NCBI RefSeq assembly: GCF_002234595.1
Contig: NZ_NMUL01000063.1
Location: forward strand, 25,091 to 89,090
Reading direction: 5' to 3'
Source: Amycolatopsis vastitatis
GTDB lineage: Bacteria > Actinomycetota > Actinomycetes > Mycobacteriales > Pseudonocardiaceae
DNA: 64,000 nt
The notes beneath the pieces were generated by a model. The model was not told the DNA's origin. It searched no databases and saw only the letters and a list, made by a program, of their open reading frames with translations. This document shows, in pieces, positions 16,272-25,059 of this stretch; position 1 is the stretch's first letter; each line of letters opens with the position of its first letter. The position numbers were made by a program, and so were the translations under genes.

Positions 16272-17669
16272 TCAGACCCGCGAAAGGCGGCTGACCAGCA
16301 CCGCGGACGGCGTCGGGTGGGCCCCGCCGCCCCGCACCGAGTCCGCGACCGCGCGGTCGGACGTCGCGACGACCATGGGCCGCCCCGCCGGCTCGGCGGC
16401 GACGAGGTTGCGGATCACGTCGTCGGCGAGGACCCCGCGGTCGGAGAACAGCACCCGCACCCCGCGCGGCGACGAAGCCGGGACGGACAGCACGCCGGCG
16501 CCGTCGAAGACGACGGTGACCTCGGCGGACGTGCGCGCGGCCAGCGCGGACAGCTGGTGGACCAGCCGGTCGCGCTGGTCGGCGAGGGCCAGTTCGGGAT
16601 AGCCGGTCTTGGTGACGTTGTAGCCGTCGACGATCAGGTGCACGTTGGGCAGCGCCAGATAGCGGTCCAGGGTGGACACGTCGGCGATCTTGCCGCCCTG
16701 GCCGGTGCCGGAGCTGGCGCCGCGGACCATGTCCGCGGGGCGGGCACCGCGCGCGCCGAGGGCCAGTTCACGGCGGAGGCCGGTGACGGCGCCGTCGATG
16801 GTGTCGATGAGCAGGGCGAGCCGCACCTCGTCGGCCTGCCGGGCCTCGCGGGCGGACTGGCGGGCGATCTCGGCGTCGGCGACGGCGCGCTCGGCGCGGG
16901 CGCGCTCGCTGGTGACGCGCTGGCGCTCCCGTTCGAGCTGGGCGGTGAGGGCGGCGATCTCGTCGGCGCGGGCCGCCGAGCCGCGTTCGGCCTCGGCGGA
17001 GGCCGCTTCGACCGCGTCACGGGCCTGGCGGAGCTGGACACCTTGCTCGCGAAGGCGCTTCAGGAGCTTCTCGACTTCGCCCTCACGCTCGCCGCGGGCG
17101 TTCTCGGCCGCATGCTTCGCCTCGGCGAGTTCGGCGCGGACCTGCGTGAGTTCGGCTTCGAGCCGCTGGGCGCGGGCGAGCGCGGCATCGCGTTCGGCGC
17201 GGAGGGCGTTTTCCTCGGCGTTCTTGGCCACCAGCCGGACGCGCCCGGCGGCCCCGGACTCCCCGAGCAGGACGGCCGCGGCCGCCGCGGCCACGGAGTC
17301 GGCGGCGTTGGGGTCGAGGACGTCGGTGCGGTGTTCGCGGAGCCATTCGATGACGGCCGTGCGGAACTGGGAGGACTCGCCGAGGGCGGCCAGCAGGGCG
17401 GCACCGCCGAGCTTCGCGCGCTTGGCGGGGGCGAACTTGGCGACGGGCCGCAGCTGGCGGGGGACGTCGGTGCCGGGCAGCTTGGCGACGGCGGCCGCGG
17501 CGAGCTCGGCGATGCGGTCGCGGACCGGTTCGGGCAGGGTCGGCCAGGTGGCGGGTTCGGGCCGTCCGGCCTGGTCGGCGGCATCCTCGGCCTGCTCGGG
17601 GCGCGACGCGACACCCGAGGGACCGACGGGGTCCCCGGGCGGCTCCGGCACGAGCGGCTGCGGGTGCAT
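16272..17669 (-). CDS. NYN-domain (PIN-like) RNA-binding protein
   Basis: About 465 residues. Residues ~50-120 form an Ala-rich helical domain, ~130-310 a long charged coiled coil rich in Glu, Arg and Ala, and the last ~135 a NYN domain, a PIN-like fold usually linked to RNA cleavage or binding. LIVDGYNVTKTGYPEL, VVFDGAG and ATSDRAVADSV show the conserved acidic residues of the metal site. Actinobacterial relatives are YacP-like. Start is ATG 17669. It is divergent from the DEDDh nuclease gene across about 140 bases. Confidence 0.8.
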   Translation of the reverse strand: MHPQPLVPEPPGDPVGPSGVASRPEQAEDAADQAGRPEPATWPTLPEPVRDRIAELAAAAVAKLPGTDVPRQLRPVAKFAPAKRAKLGGAALLAALGESSQFRTAVIEWLREHRTDVLDPNAADSVAAAAAAVLLGESGAAGRVRLVAKNAEENALRAERDAALARAQRLEAELTQVRAELAEAKHAAENARGEREGEVEKLLKRLREQGVQLRQARDAVEAASAEAERGSAARADEIAALTAQLERERQRVTSERARAERAVADAEIARQSAREARQADEVRLALLIDTIDGAVTGLRRELALGARGARPADMVRGASSGTGQGGKIADVSTLDRYLALPNVHLIVDGYNVTKTGYPELALADQRDRLVHQLSALAARTSAEVTVVFDGAGVLSVPASSPRGVRVLFSDRGVLADDVIRNLVAAEPAGRPMVVATSDRAVADSVRGGGAHPTPSAVLVSRLSRV

Positions 17670-17811
17670 TGGTCCAGGGTAGGCCCCACCCCCGCATCCC
17701 GCCCCGCGCGCCACACGGACCACACCCCGACCAGCGGATCCGGCCACCGGCACCCGTGCCGGCGGCACCGGCCGGGCAAAACTGTCGGTGCGAGCCTCTA
17801 GGGTCTCGCTC

Positions 17812-19515
17812 ATGCGTTCGGTCCAGGCACAGCTCGCGTTCGACGAGCTCGGAACTCCGTTGCGGGACACCACTTTCGTCGTCTTCGACCTCGAGACGAC
17901 CGGAGCGCCCCCCGGACCGGCGGCGATCACGGAGATCGGCGCGGTGAAGGTCCGCGGGGGCGAAGTCCTCGGCGAGTTCGCGACGCTGGTCAACCCGGGC
18001 ACGGTGATCCCGCCGCAGATCGTGTCGCTGACGGGCATCACGCAGGCGATGGTCTACGACGCGCCGCCGATCGAGGAGGTGCTGCCGGCGTTCCTGGAGT
18101 TCGTCGGGGGCGCGGTGCTGGTGGCGCACAACTCGGGGTTCGACACGTCGCACATGCGGGCGGCGTGCGAGGGCCACGGGTACGTGTGGCCGAAGCTGAC
18201 CGTGGTCTGCACGGTCCGGCTGGCGCGGCGGGTCGTCCCGCGGGACGAGGTGGGCCGGTACAACCTGACGGCGCTGGCGTTGCTGTTCGGCGCGAAGACC
18301 CGGCCGAAGCACCGGGCGCTGGACGACGCGCGCGCGACGGTCGACGTGCTGCACGGCCTGCTGGAGCGGGTCGGGAACCTGGGCGTGCACTCGCTCGAAG
18401 AGCTGATGGGGTACCTGCCGGAGGTGACCGTCGCCCAGCGGGCGAAGCGGCACCTGGCGGCGGACCTGCCGTCGGCTCCCGGCGTCTACCTGTTCAAGGG
18501 GCCGAAGGACGAGGTGCTGTACGTCGGCACGGCGAAAGACCTGCGCCGGCGGGTGCGGACGTACTTCACGGGTTCGGAGGGGCGGAGCCGGATCCGCGAG
18601 ATGGTCGCGCTGGCCGAGCGCGTCGACCACGTGGTGTGCGCGCACGCGCTGGAAGCCGAGGTGCGGGAGCTGCGGCTGATCGCGGCGCACCGGCCCGCCT
18701 ACAACCGGCGGTCGAAGAACCGGCACCAGGGCTGGTGGATCGGGCTGACGGACGAGGCGTTCCCGCGGTTGTCGGTGGTCCGGCTGCCGCGGCCGGGCGT
18801 CCTCGGCCCGTTCCGCAACCAGGCGGACGCGCGGACGACGGCGGACACCCTGGCCGGGGCGTCGGGCCTGCGGACGTGCACGCAGCGGATCTCGCCGCGT
18901 TCGGCGAACGGGACCCCGTGCGTGCTGGCGGAGCTGGGACGCTGCGGGGCGCCGTGCGCCGGGCGGCAGAGCGTGGAGGCGTACAGCCCGGCCGTCGAGT
19001 CGGTGTCGGGGCTGATCGCGGGCCTGGACGGCCGTCCCCTGCACACCGCCGCCGCACACGTGGAGCGGCTGGCGGCGGGCCGGCACTACGAACAGGCGGC
19101 CCGGCACCGCGACGAGCTGGCGGGCCTGATCCGCGCGCTGGGCTGGGCCCACCGGCAGGCGTCACTGGCGTCGATCGGCGAGCTGATCGCGGCGGGCCCC
19201 GACGGCGCGGGCGGCTGGGAGCTGGCGGTGATCCGCTACGGCAGGCTGGCCTCGGCGGGCGTCGCGCGGCGCGGGGTGCCGCCGATGCCGGTGGTGGAGA
19301 CGCTCGTGGCGTCGGCGGAGACGGTCCTGCCGGAGCCGGGCCCCCTGCACGGCGCGCCGCCGGAGGAGGTCGGGGTGCTGCTGCGCTGGCTGGCCCGCCC
19401 GGGAGTCCGCCTGGTCCGCACGACCCGCCCCTGGGCCGAACCGGCGGCGGTGGCGGGCTGGCAGGGCTGGCTGAGCCTCGTCGCGGACGCCCACTCACTG
19501 GAACACGTCGGCTGA
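17812..19515 (+). CDS. DEDDh 3'-5' exonuclease fused to a GIY-YIG (UvrC/Cho-like) nuclease
   Basis: A 567-residue fusion. Residues ~15-180 are a DnaQ-like exonuclease with DLETTG (Exo I), an HNSGFD segment (Exo II) and HRALDDARAT (Exo III, DEDDh type). Residues ~215-300 are a GIY-YIG endonuclease with GVYLFKG and LYVGTAKDLRRRVRTYF. The C-terminal half contains a cysteine-bearing RCGAPCAG loop and a UVR-like helical segment. This matches mycobacterial Rv2191, suggested to act in DNA repair beside UvrABC. Start ATG 17812 is the one closest to the conserved N-terminus. A 21-bp repeat array begins 36 bases after the stop. Confidence 0.88.
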   Translation: MRSVQAQLAFDELGTPLRDTTFVVFDLETTGAPPGPAAITEIGAVKVRGGEVLGEFATLVNPGTVIPPQIVSLTGITQAMVYDAPPIEEVLPAFLEFVGGAVLVAHNSGFDTSHMRAACEGHGYVWPKLTVVCTVRLARRVVPRDEVGRYNLTALALLFGAKTRPKHRALDDARATVDVLHGLLERVGNLGVHSLEELMGYLPEVTVAQRAKRHLAADLPSAPGVYLFKGPKDEVLYVGTAKDLRRRVRTYFTGSEGRSRIREMVALAERVDHVVCAHALEAEVRELRLIAAHRPAYNRRSKNRHQGWWIGLTDEAFPRLSVVRLPRPGVLGPFRNQADARTTADTLAGASGLRTCTQRISPRSANGTPCVLAELGRCGAPCAGRQSVEAYSPAVESVSGLIAGLDGRPLHTAAAHVERLAAGRHYEQAARHRDELAGLIRALGWAHRQASLASIGELIAAGPDGAGGWELAVIRYGRLASAGVARRGVPPMPVVETLVASAETVLPEPGPLHGAPPEEVGVLLRWLARPGVRLVRTTRPWAEPAAVAGWQGWLSLVADAHSLEHVG

Positions 19516-19550
19516 GCCGCCCCGCGCGAACACCCCGTCCACCGCTCCGC

Positions 19551-19795
19551 AAGGGTCGGCTGGCGTACCGGAAGAGTCGGCTGGCGTACCTGAATAGTCG
19601 GCTCGCGTGCCTGAAGAGTCGGCTCGCGTGCCTCAAGGGTCGGCTCGCGTGCCTCAAGGGTCGGCTCGCGTGCCTCAAGGGTCGGCTCGCGTACCCGAAG
19701 AGTCGGTTCGCGAGCCGACCGTCCGGGTACGCGAGCCGACCTTCCAGGTACGCGAGGCGACCATCCGGGTACGCGAGGCGACCAGCTGGGTACGG
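19551..19795. repeat. Inverted array of 21-bp repeats, array 1
   Basis: Seven complete and one partial head-to-tail copies of a 21-base unit (core GGGTCGGCTCGCGTGCCTC) run from 19551 to about 19713. Four copies in the opposite orientation then follow to about 19795. The switch point carries the palindrome GGTTCGCGAGCC. Units differ at a few positions and none is separated by spacers. The same unit recurs at 63729-63985. Confidence 0.92.
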
Positions 19796-20064
19796 GGGGC
19801 GGGGAGCCTCAAGCCCGGCTCGCCGAACTGCGCGGCACCGGCCAGACCCTCCGGCTGGCCCCGGACGACGGCCCGGGCTGGCTGGTCACCCGCACCCCCG
19901 GCGGCGTGCGGTGGTCGCGGGCCGCCGGAACCGCGGACGTGACGCTGGCCGGTCCCGTGGAAGACCTCCTGCTCGTGCTGACCCGGCGCCTGCCCGCGGA
20001 CCGCGTCACGATCACCGGCGACCACGCCCTCGCCCAGCACTGGCTGGCACACACCGCGGCGTAG
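19796..20064 (+). pseudogene. Remnant of a mycothiol-dependent maleylpyruvate isomerase-family gene
   Basis: From about 19819 to the TAG at 20062 one frame encodes a plausible C-terminal domain of the TIGR03083/MDMPI family, with LRLAPDDGPGWLVTR, ADVTLAGPVEDLLLVLTRRLP and ITGDHALAQHWLAHTAA. The frame is open back through the repeat array to 19615. It contains no ATG, GTG or TTG before the GTG near 19906, which would leave only about 53 residues. The N-terminal DinB-like metal-binding half is absent. The simplest reading is a gene truncated by the repeat array. Confidence 0.65.
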
Positions 20065-20115
20065 GGCTCACTAGGATCGCGGGCGACACCCGAAGACGAG
20101 TCTTGGAGGACCCAG

Positions 20116-20397
20116 GTGATCACCGCGATCGTGCTGATCCAGGTAGAGGCGGAGGCGATCCCGGACGCGGCGCAGGCGATCGCCGACATCGAGGGTGTCG
20201 GCGAGGTCTACTCGTGCGCCGGGGACGTCGACCTCATCGCCACCGTGAAGGTGTCCGCGCACGAAGAGCTGGCCGACCTGATCCCCGGCCGGATCGGCAA
20301 GGTGCCGGGCGTGCTGGACACCGTCACGCACATCGCGTTCCGGTCGTACTCCCGCGCCGACACCGAGTCGGCCTTCGCGATCGGCGTCGAGGATTGA
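20116..20397 (+). CDS. Stand-alone Lrp/AsnC ligand-binding (RAM) domain protein
   Basis: Ninety-three residues that consist only of the Lrp/AsnC effector domain, with no DNA-binding helix-turn-helix. The VLIQVEAEAIPDAAQAIADIEGV opening and the SCAGDVDLIATVKV strand are typical. Such proteins form oligomers that bind amino acids and may modulate full-length Lrp-type regulators. The start is GTG 20116, with GGAGG eight bases upstream. The next small gene overlaps its stop codon. Confidence 0.85.
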   Translation: MITAIVLIQVEAEAIPDAAQAIADIEGVGEVYSCAGDVDLIATVKVSAHEELADLIPGRIGKVPGVLDTVTHIAFRSYSRADTESAFAIGVED

Positions 20398-20582
20398 CCG
20401 AGCTCCCCGGGGAACTGACGGCCGCGCTGGCGGCGGCCCCGGACGCGGCAGCCGCGTTCGAGGCCCTGCCGCCGTCGCACCGGCGCGAATACGTCCAGTG
20501 GGTCGCGGAGGCCAAGAAGCCGGAAACGCGCGTCTCACGAGCCCAGAAGACCGTCACCCGGCTTCGCGGCGGCAAACCCTAG
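20394..20582 (+). CDS. Short YdeI/OmdA-domain protein
   Basis: Sixty-two residues matching the bacteriocin-protection YdeI/OmpD-associated domain, with ALPPSHRREYVQWVAEAKKPETR and a C-terminal VTRLRGGKP. The start is inferred as TTG 20394, sharing bases with the TGA of the preceding gene (ATTGA), so translation would be coupled. Without this overlap no start is available. A strong bidirectional terminator follows. Function in actinobacteria is unknown. Confidence 0.7.
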   Translation: MTELPGELTAALAAAPDAAAAFEALPPSHRREYVQWVAEAKKPETRVSRAQKTVTRLRGGKP

Positions 20583-20583
20583 A

Positions 20584-20625
20584 AACGTCGAAGGCCCACC
20601 TCGTGCGAGGTGGGCCTTCGACGTT
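20584..20625. terminator. Bidirectional terminator between the YdeI gene and qcrB
   Basis: Perfect 20-base inverted repeat (AACGTCGAAGGCCCACCTCG and complement, two-base loop) between the stops of converging genes. Confidence 0.85.
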
Positions 20626-20630
20626 GCGGC

Positions 20631-22313
20631 TCAGTGTTCGGAGCGCTTGGCGGCCTCGGCCGTCTCGATGCTCTCGAACTCGCCAGGCTCGCCCTGGGTG
20701 ACCGAGTGGCCGTTCCCGTGCCCGTTGCCGTGGGCCCGCTCCAGCGCGGCGGTCTCCTCGGCGGGGTCCGGCGACCAGAACGTGCCCGGCACGGCCTGAC
20801 CGGCCGAGCCCAGCTTGTTCATCTTCTTCGGCACGGACGCGCCCTGGTACTCGAGCGGGATCGCGTGGCCGTGGCTGTCGACACCGGCGAGCGGCTGGTG
20901 GATCTCGATGAACTCACCGTGCGGCAGCCGCTTGATGATGCCCGTCTCGACGCCGTGCTCCAGCACCTCGCGGTCGGCCCGCTGCAGGCCCAGGCAGAGG
21001 CGGTAGGTGAGGTAGTACGCGATCGGCGGCACGATCAGCACGCCGATGCGGCCCGCCCACGTCGTCGCGTTCAGCGAGATGTCGAAGCTGTCGGCGATGA
21101 TGTCGTTGAAGCCGGACAGCTCGATGACCATGAAGAAGCCCAGCGCCATCGCGCCCAGCGCCGTGCGGACCGGGGCGTCCCGGGGCCGCTGGAGCAGGTT
21201 GTGGTGCGCGGTGTCCTTGGACAGCTTCCGCTCGATGAACGGGTAGGCCAGCAGCAGGCCGATCAGGAGCGGCATGCCGACCGCGCCGGGGAAGAACACC
21301 GCCGGGATCGTGTAGTTCCCGAGGTAGACCTCCCACGCCGGCCAGATCCGGAGCATGCCGTCGGCCCAGGCCATGTACCAGTCGGGCTGCGAGCCCGCCG
21401 ACACCTGCGCCGGGTTGTACGGGCCGAAGTTCCACACCGGGTTGATCTGGAACAGGCCCGACATCAGCGCCAGCACGCCGGTGACCAGCGTGAAGAACGC
21501 CCCGCCCTTGAGCGCGAAGTACGGCATGATCCGGACGCCGACGACGTTGGTCTCCTTGCGGCGCACGCCGGGGAACTGCGTGTGCTTCTGGTACCAGACC
21601 AGCGCCAGGTGTGCACCGACCAGGGCGAGCATGATGCCCGGCAGCAGCAGGATGTGCAGCGTGTACAGGCGCGGGATGATCTGGTCGCCGGGGAACTCCC
21701 CGCCGAACAGCGCCCAGTGGATCCAGGTGCCGGCCACCGGCACCGAAAGCACGATGCCCGACAGCGTCGCGCGGATACCGGTGCCCGACAGCAGGTCGTC
21801 CGGCAGCGAGTAGCCGAAGAAGCCCTCGAAGCAGCCCAGGATCAGCAGCAGGCCGCCGATCACCCAGTTCGCCTCACGCGGCCGCCGGAACGCGCCGGTG
21901 AAGAAGATGCGCAGCATGTGCACGGCCATGGACGCGACGAAGATCAGCGCGGCCCAGTGGTGCAGCTGCCGCATGAACAGGCCGCCGCGGACGTCGAACG
22001 AGATGTCCAGCGTCGTGCGGAACGCCTGGGACATCTCCAGGCCCTGCATGTTCTTGAAGCTGCCGTGGTAGACGACCTCCTGCATGGAGGGGTCGAAGAA
22101 CAGCGTCAGGTACACACCGGTGAGCAGCAGGATGATGAAGCTGTAGAGCGCGATCTCGCCCAGCAGGAACGACCAGTGGGTCGGGAACACCTTGTTCATC
22201 TGGTGCCGCAGGCCCTTGGCCAGGTGGTACCGCTGGTCGGCGTTGTTCGCGGCGTCGCCCAGCGCCTTCTCGACCGGGCTCGACCCCTTGGTCGGCGTGG
22301 TGAGTGAACTCAT
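20631..22313 (-). CDS. qcrB: Cytochrome bc1 complex cytochrome b subunit QcrB
   Basis: Membrane subunit of the menaquinol:cytochrome c reductase, 560 residues. It carries the two b hemes and the quinol sites. Many membrane segments are seen, with heme-histidine helices (RQLHHWAAL, MAVHMLR) and the Qo motif PDWY, the actinobacterial form of PEWY. The long cytoplasmic C-terminus (last ~140 residues) is typical of actinobacteria. Its start overlaps the qcrA stop (ATGA). It forms the operon ctaE-qcrC-qcrA-qcrB, the bc1-aa3 supercomplex core, and is the target class of Q203-type inhibitors in mycobacteria. Confidence 0.97.
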   Translation of the reverse strand: MSSLTTPTKGSSPVEKALGDAANNADQRYHLAKGLRHQMNKVFPTHWSFLLGEIALYSFIILLLTGVYLTLFFDPSMQEVVYHGSFKNMQGLEMSQAFRTTLDISFDVRGGLFMRQLHHWAALIFVASMAVHMLRIFFTGAFRRPREANWVIGGLLLILGCFEGFFGYSLPDDLLSGTGIRATLSGIVLSVPVAGTWIHWALFGGEFPGDQIIPRLYTLHILLLPGIMLALVGAHLALVWYQKHTQFPGVRRKETNVVGVRIMPYFALKGGAFFTLVTGVLALMSGLFQINPVWNFGPYNPAQVSAGSQPDWYMAWADGMLRIWPAWEVYLGNYTIPAVFFPGAVGMPLLIGLLLAYPFIERKLSKDTAHHNLLQRPRDAPVRTALGAMALGFFMVIELSGFNDIIADSFDISLNATTWAGRIGVLIVPPIAYYLTYRLCLGLQRADREVLEHGVETGIIKRLPHGEFIEIHQPLAGVDSHGHAIPLEYQGASVPKKMNKLGSAGQAVPGTFWSPDPAEETAALERAHGNGHGNGHSVTQGEPGEFESIETAEAAKRSEH

Positions 22314-23464
22314 GACTTACGCTCCCAAAAGGCCGGACCGATGGCCTCGATGAAGTCGCCTCGCGCGATCAAGTATCCCTCGTCGTCCACCGTGATCGGT
22401 AGCTGGGCCAGCGGCCGCGTCGCCGGGCCGAAAATCGGCTTGGCGTAGTGGAGGGCGTCGAACTGCGACTGGTGGCACGGGCACAGGATGCGGTTGGTCC
22501 GCTGCTCGTACAGGGAGGTCGGGCAGCCGACGTGGCTGCAGATCTTCGTGTACGCGTAGTAGTCGCCGAAGTTGAAGTCCTCCTGGCCGGCCCGCTTGAC
22601 CACCTTGGCGGCGTCGGTCGAGCGCAGGCGGATCAGCATGACCGGGTTGTCGACGCGGGTCAGCGCCGCGGCCAGCTTCTTTTCGTCGTGCGCCTCGGTG
22701 TCGCGGTACGGGAAGACCGTGACCATCGCGCCGGCGTCGAGGTCCTCGGCCTTGACGCGGCGGACCTCCTTGACGTCCTCCTCGATCGAGCCCGAGACGG
22801 TGCGCAGGTAGACCTTCTCGCCCGGGTAGTTGGGCTTCCAGCCGGTGTGCCACAGCGAGTCGCGGGACTCGCTGTTCTTCCACGGGTTCTTGATGAACGA
22901 CGCGACCGGCAGCGCGGCGGCCGCGAGGCCGAGCGCACCGGCGCCGGCGATCGCCGAACGCTTGATCAGCGAGCGGCGGGCGATGGTGCTGCGGGACCCG
23001 GCGTCGGCCAGGTGCGCGAGGATCGTCGCGCGGTCGACCTCGGCCGACCCCTCGCCCTGGTTGTCGCTCCGCTGCTGCACGGCGACCTCGGCGGGCACGA
23101 ACTTCTTCGTGTACAGGATCACGCCGATGCCCAGGCCGAGGATGGCCAGGCCGAGCGTGATGCCGAGCATCGGGGTGTAGAGGCTGTACCAGAAGTGGCC
23201 GCTCTCGTTGTCCGGCGCCTCGTACTGCCACGGCCACCAGATCAGCGAAACGACGAACCCGATCCCGGCCAGCGCGGACAGGCCGAACCAGAACGCGACC
23301 AGGCGCTCGGCCCGCTTCTCCGCGCGGGTGCCCTCCACGGGCCACGGAGTCGGGTACTCGACGATCTCGACGCCGTCGAGCGCACCGCCCAGCTTCACCA
23401 GCTGGTCACGGTCCATCTCAGCCAGCTCCGCCTCCGACGGCGGCTTCGGCCCCTCGGCACTCAT
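22310..23464 (-). CDS. qcrA: Rieske iron-sulfur subunit QcrA
   Basis: The [2Fe-2S] subunit of the bc1 complex, about 384 residues. Three N-terminal membrane segments (residues ~65-85, ~105-125 and ~180-200) replace the single anchor of other bacteria, as is usual in actinobacteria. The soluble domain has the cluster-binding CSHVGC and CPCHQSQFD boxes near residues 300-325. Start ATG 23464 overlaps the qcrC stop, and its own stop overlaps the qcrB start, so the three subunits are translationally coupled. Confidence 0.96.
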   Translation of the reverse strand: MSAEGPKPPSEAELAEMDRDQLVKLGGALDGVEIVEYPTPWPVEGTRAEKRAERLVAFWFGLSALAGIGFVVSLIWWPWQYEAPDNESGHFWYSLYTPMLGITLGLAILGLGIGVILYTKKFVPAEVAVQQRSDNQGEGSAEVDRATILAHLADAGSRSTIARRSLIKRSAIAGAGALGLAAAALPVASFIKNPWKNSESRDSLWHTGWKPNYPGEKVYLRTVSGSIEEDVKEVRRVKAEDLDAGAMVTVFPYRDTEAHDEKKLAAALTRVDNPVMLIRLRSTDAAKVVKRAGQEDFNFGDYYAYTKICSHVGCPTSLYEQRTNRILCPCHQSQFDALHYAKPIFGPATRPLAQLPITVDDEGYLIARGDFIEAIGPAFWERKS

Positions 23465-24279
23465 GCCTTCGATCCAATCCACAACGTCACGCCGATCAGC
23501 GCGGCGATCCCGACGATAAAGGCGATGACGCCCTCCGAAGCGGGGCCGACCCCGCCGAGGCCGTTACCACCCGGGTCATTGTTGCCGTCCGACACCGACT
23601 TCACGTAGGCGACGATGTCCTTCTTCTCCTCCGGCGACAGCTGCCGGTCGGAGAACTTCGGCATGTTCTGCGGGCCGGTGAGCATGGCCGTGTAGATCTG
23701 CTCTTCGCTGGCCGGGTCCAGGTTCGGCGCGTACTTGCCCGCCGACAGGGCACCGCCGCGGCCGGTGAAGTTGTGGCACGACGCGCAGTTGAGGCGGAAC
23801 AGCTCGCCACCGCGGGCCGGGTCGGACCCGCGCAGGGCCTCGCCCTTCTCGGCGGGGCGCTGGACGCCGCCGCCGTGCGCCTGGATGTAGGCGCCGACCG
23901 CGTCGATCTCGGCCTCGGTCAGCTTCGGCGGCTTCCGCTCGATCTGCGCCTCCTGGCGCGCGGCGGGCATCCGGCCCGAAGAAGTCTGGAAGTACACCGC
24001 GGCGTCGCCGATGCCGATCAGGCTCGGCCCGCGGTCCTTCACGCCCTCGAGGTTCGCGCCGTGGCAGGCGATGCAGGTGTTGTTGTAGACCTGCTCGCCG
24101 AGACGCAGCTGCGCCGGCGTGCCCTGGGCCTGCGCGGTCTGCGGCTCCGGGGCGAACACGGCGTACAGGGCGCCGGCGCCCACCAGCGCGATACCGAGCG
24201 CGAGCAGGCCGGCGAACCGCCTCCGCAGCTTCGACCGCGCGCGGTAGCGGCGCTCCGAGGACTTGGTGCTGGTGGTCAT
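23461..24279 (-). CDS. qcrC: Diheme cytochrome c subunit QcrC
   Basis: Actinobacterial cytochrome cc subunit of bc1, 272 residues. An N-terminal membrane anchor (residues ~22-42) is followed by two class I cytochrome c domains with heme motifs CIACH near residue 70 and CASCH near 168, and a second membrane helix at the C-terminus. The two hemes pass electrons directly to the aa3 oxidase, so no soluble cytochrome c is needed. It is 61 bases downstream of ctaE. Confidence 0.96.
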   Translation of the reverse strand: MTTSTKSSERRYRARSKLRRRFAGLLALGIALVGAGALYAVFAPEPQTAQAQGTPAQLRLGEQVYNNTCIACHGANLEGVKDRGPSLIGIGDAAVYFQTSSGRMPAARQEAQIERKPPKLTEAEIDAVGAYIQAHGGGVQRPAEKGEALRGSDPARGGELFRLNCASCHNFTGRGGALSAGKYAPNLDPASEEQIYTAMLTGPQNMPKFSDRQLSPEEKKDIVAYVKSVSDGNNDPGGNGLGGVGPASEGVIAFIVGIAALIGVTLWIGSKA

Positions 24280-24340
24280 CTTGCGGCAACCCTTGCTGTC
24301 AGTTCAGGCCGATGGTGAAGGTGGTGGCGGCTGGGCGGAC

Positions 24341-24964
24341 CTACGGGAGGAGGTAGATCACACCGAACAGGCCGACCCACACGATGTCGACGAAGTGCCA
24401 GTAGTAGGACACGACGATCGCCGACGTGGCCTGGGCGGGCGTGAACTTGCTCAGTTTCGTGCGGATGAGCAGGTACACGAAGGCGATGAGCCCGCCGATG
24501 ACGTGCAGGCCGTGGAACCCGGTGGCGAGGTAGAAGACCGTGCCGAACGGGCCCGACGGGATCGTCATGCCCTCTTCGACCAGGTTGTGGTACTCGTTGG
24601 CCTGGCCACCGACGAAGATCGCGCCCATGATCAACGTGATGATGTACCAGCGGCGCAGCCCGTAGACGTCGCCGCGCTCGGCGGCGAACACGCCGAACTG
24701 GCAGGTCAGCGACGACAGCACGAGGATCACCGTGAACGGGATCGCGTACGTCACGTTGAGCGTGAACTCCTCGCCGTGCAGCGGCGGCGGCCACTGGCCG
24801 GACGAGTTCTGCGCCTTGACGGTGAAGAACATCGCGAACAGTCCGGCGAAGAACATCAGCTCGCTGGACAGCCACACGATGGTGCCGACACTGACCATGT
24901 TCGGCCGGTTCAGCGAGTGGACCCGCTGACTGATGGTGGGAGCTGCCGTTGTCACGCGTCGCAT
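24341..24964 (-). CDS. ctaE: Cytochrome c oxidase subunit III CtaE
   Basis: About 207 residues with five predicted membrane helices, including the N-terminal MVSVGTIVWLSSELMFFAGLFAMFF stretch and the C-terminal WHFVDIVWVGLFGVIYLLP. It is subunit III of the aa3 oxidase. The start is ATG 24964 with AGAGGA five bases upstream. It heads the qcr cluster, the same order as mycobacteria (ctaE-qcrCAB). Confidence 0.94.
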   Translation of the reverse strand: MRRVTTAAPTISQRVHSLNRPNMVSVGTIVWLSSELMFFAGLFAMFFTVKAQNSSGQWPPPLHGEEFTLNVTYAIPFTVILVLSSLTCQFGVFAAERGDVYGLRRWYIITLIMGAIFVGGQANEYHNLVEEGMTIPSGPFGTVFYLATGFHGLHVIGGLIAFVYLLIRTKLSKFTPAQATSAIVVSYYWHFVDIVWVGLFGVIYLLP

Positions 24965-25059
24965 TATGTCCTCTCGCACCGCCGCTCCGCCGGGTGGGTC
25001 CACGGCGAGCCGTCTGCGTAACCGATCACACCGGATGCCCGGGAAGGTGAGAGCTACTC

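Noticed and set aside
19551..19795. CRISPR array
   Set aside because: Units of 21 bases abut without spacers and reverse orientation midway; no cas genes are present.
19607..19942. Frame encoding SARVPQG repeats
   Set aside because: It is the translation of the 21-base repeat array, whose length is a multiple of three; the downstream part has no protein-like sequence.
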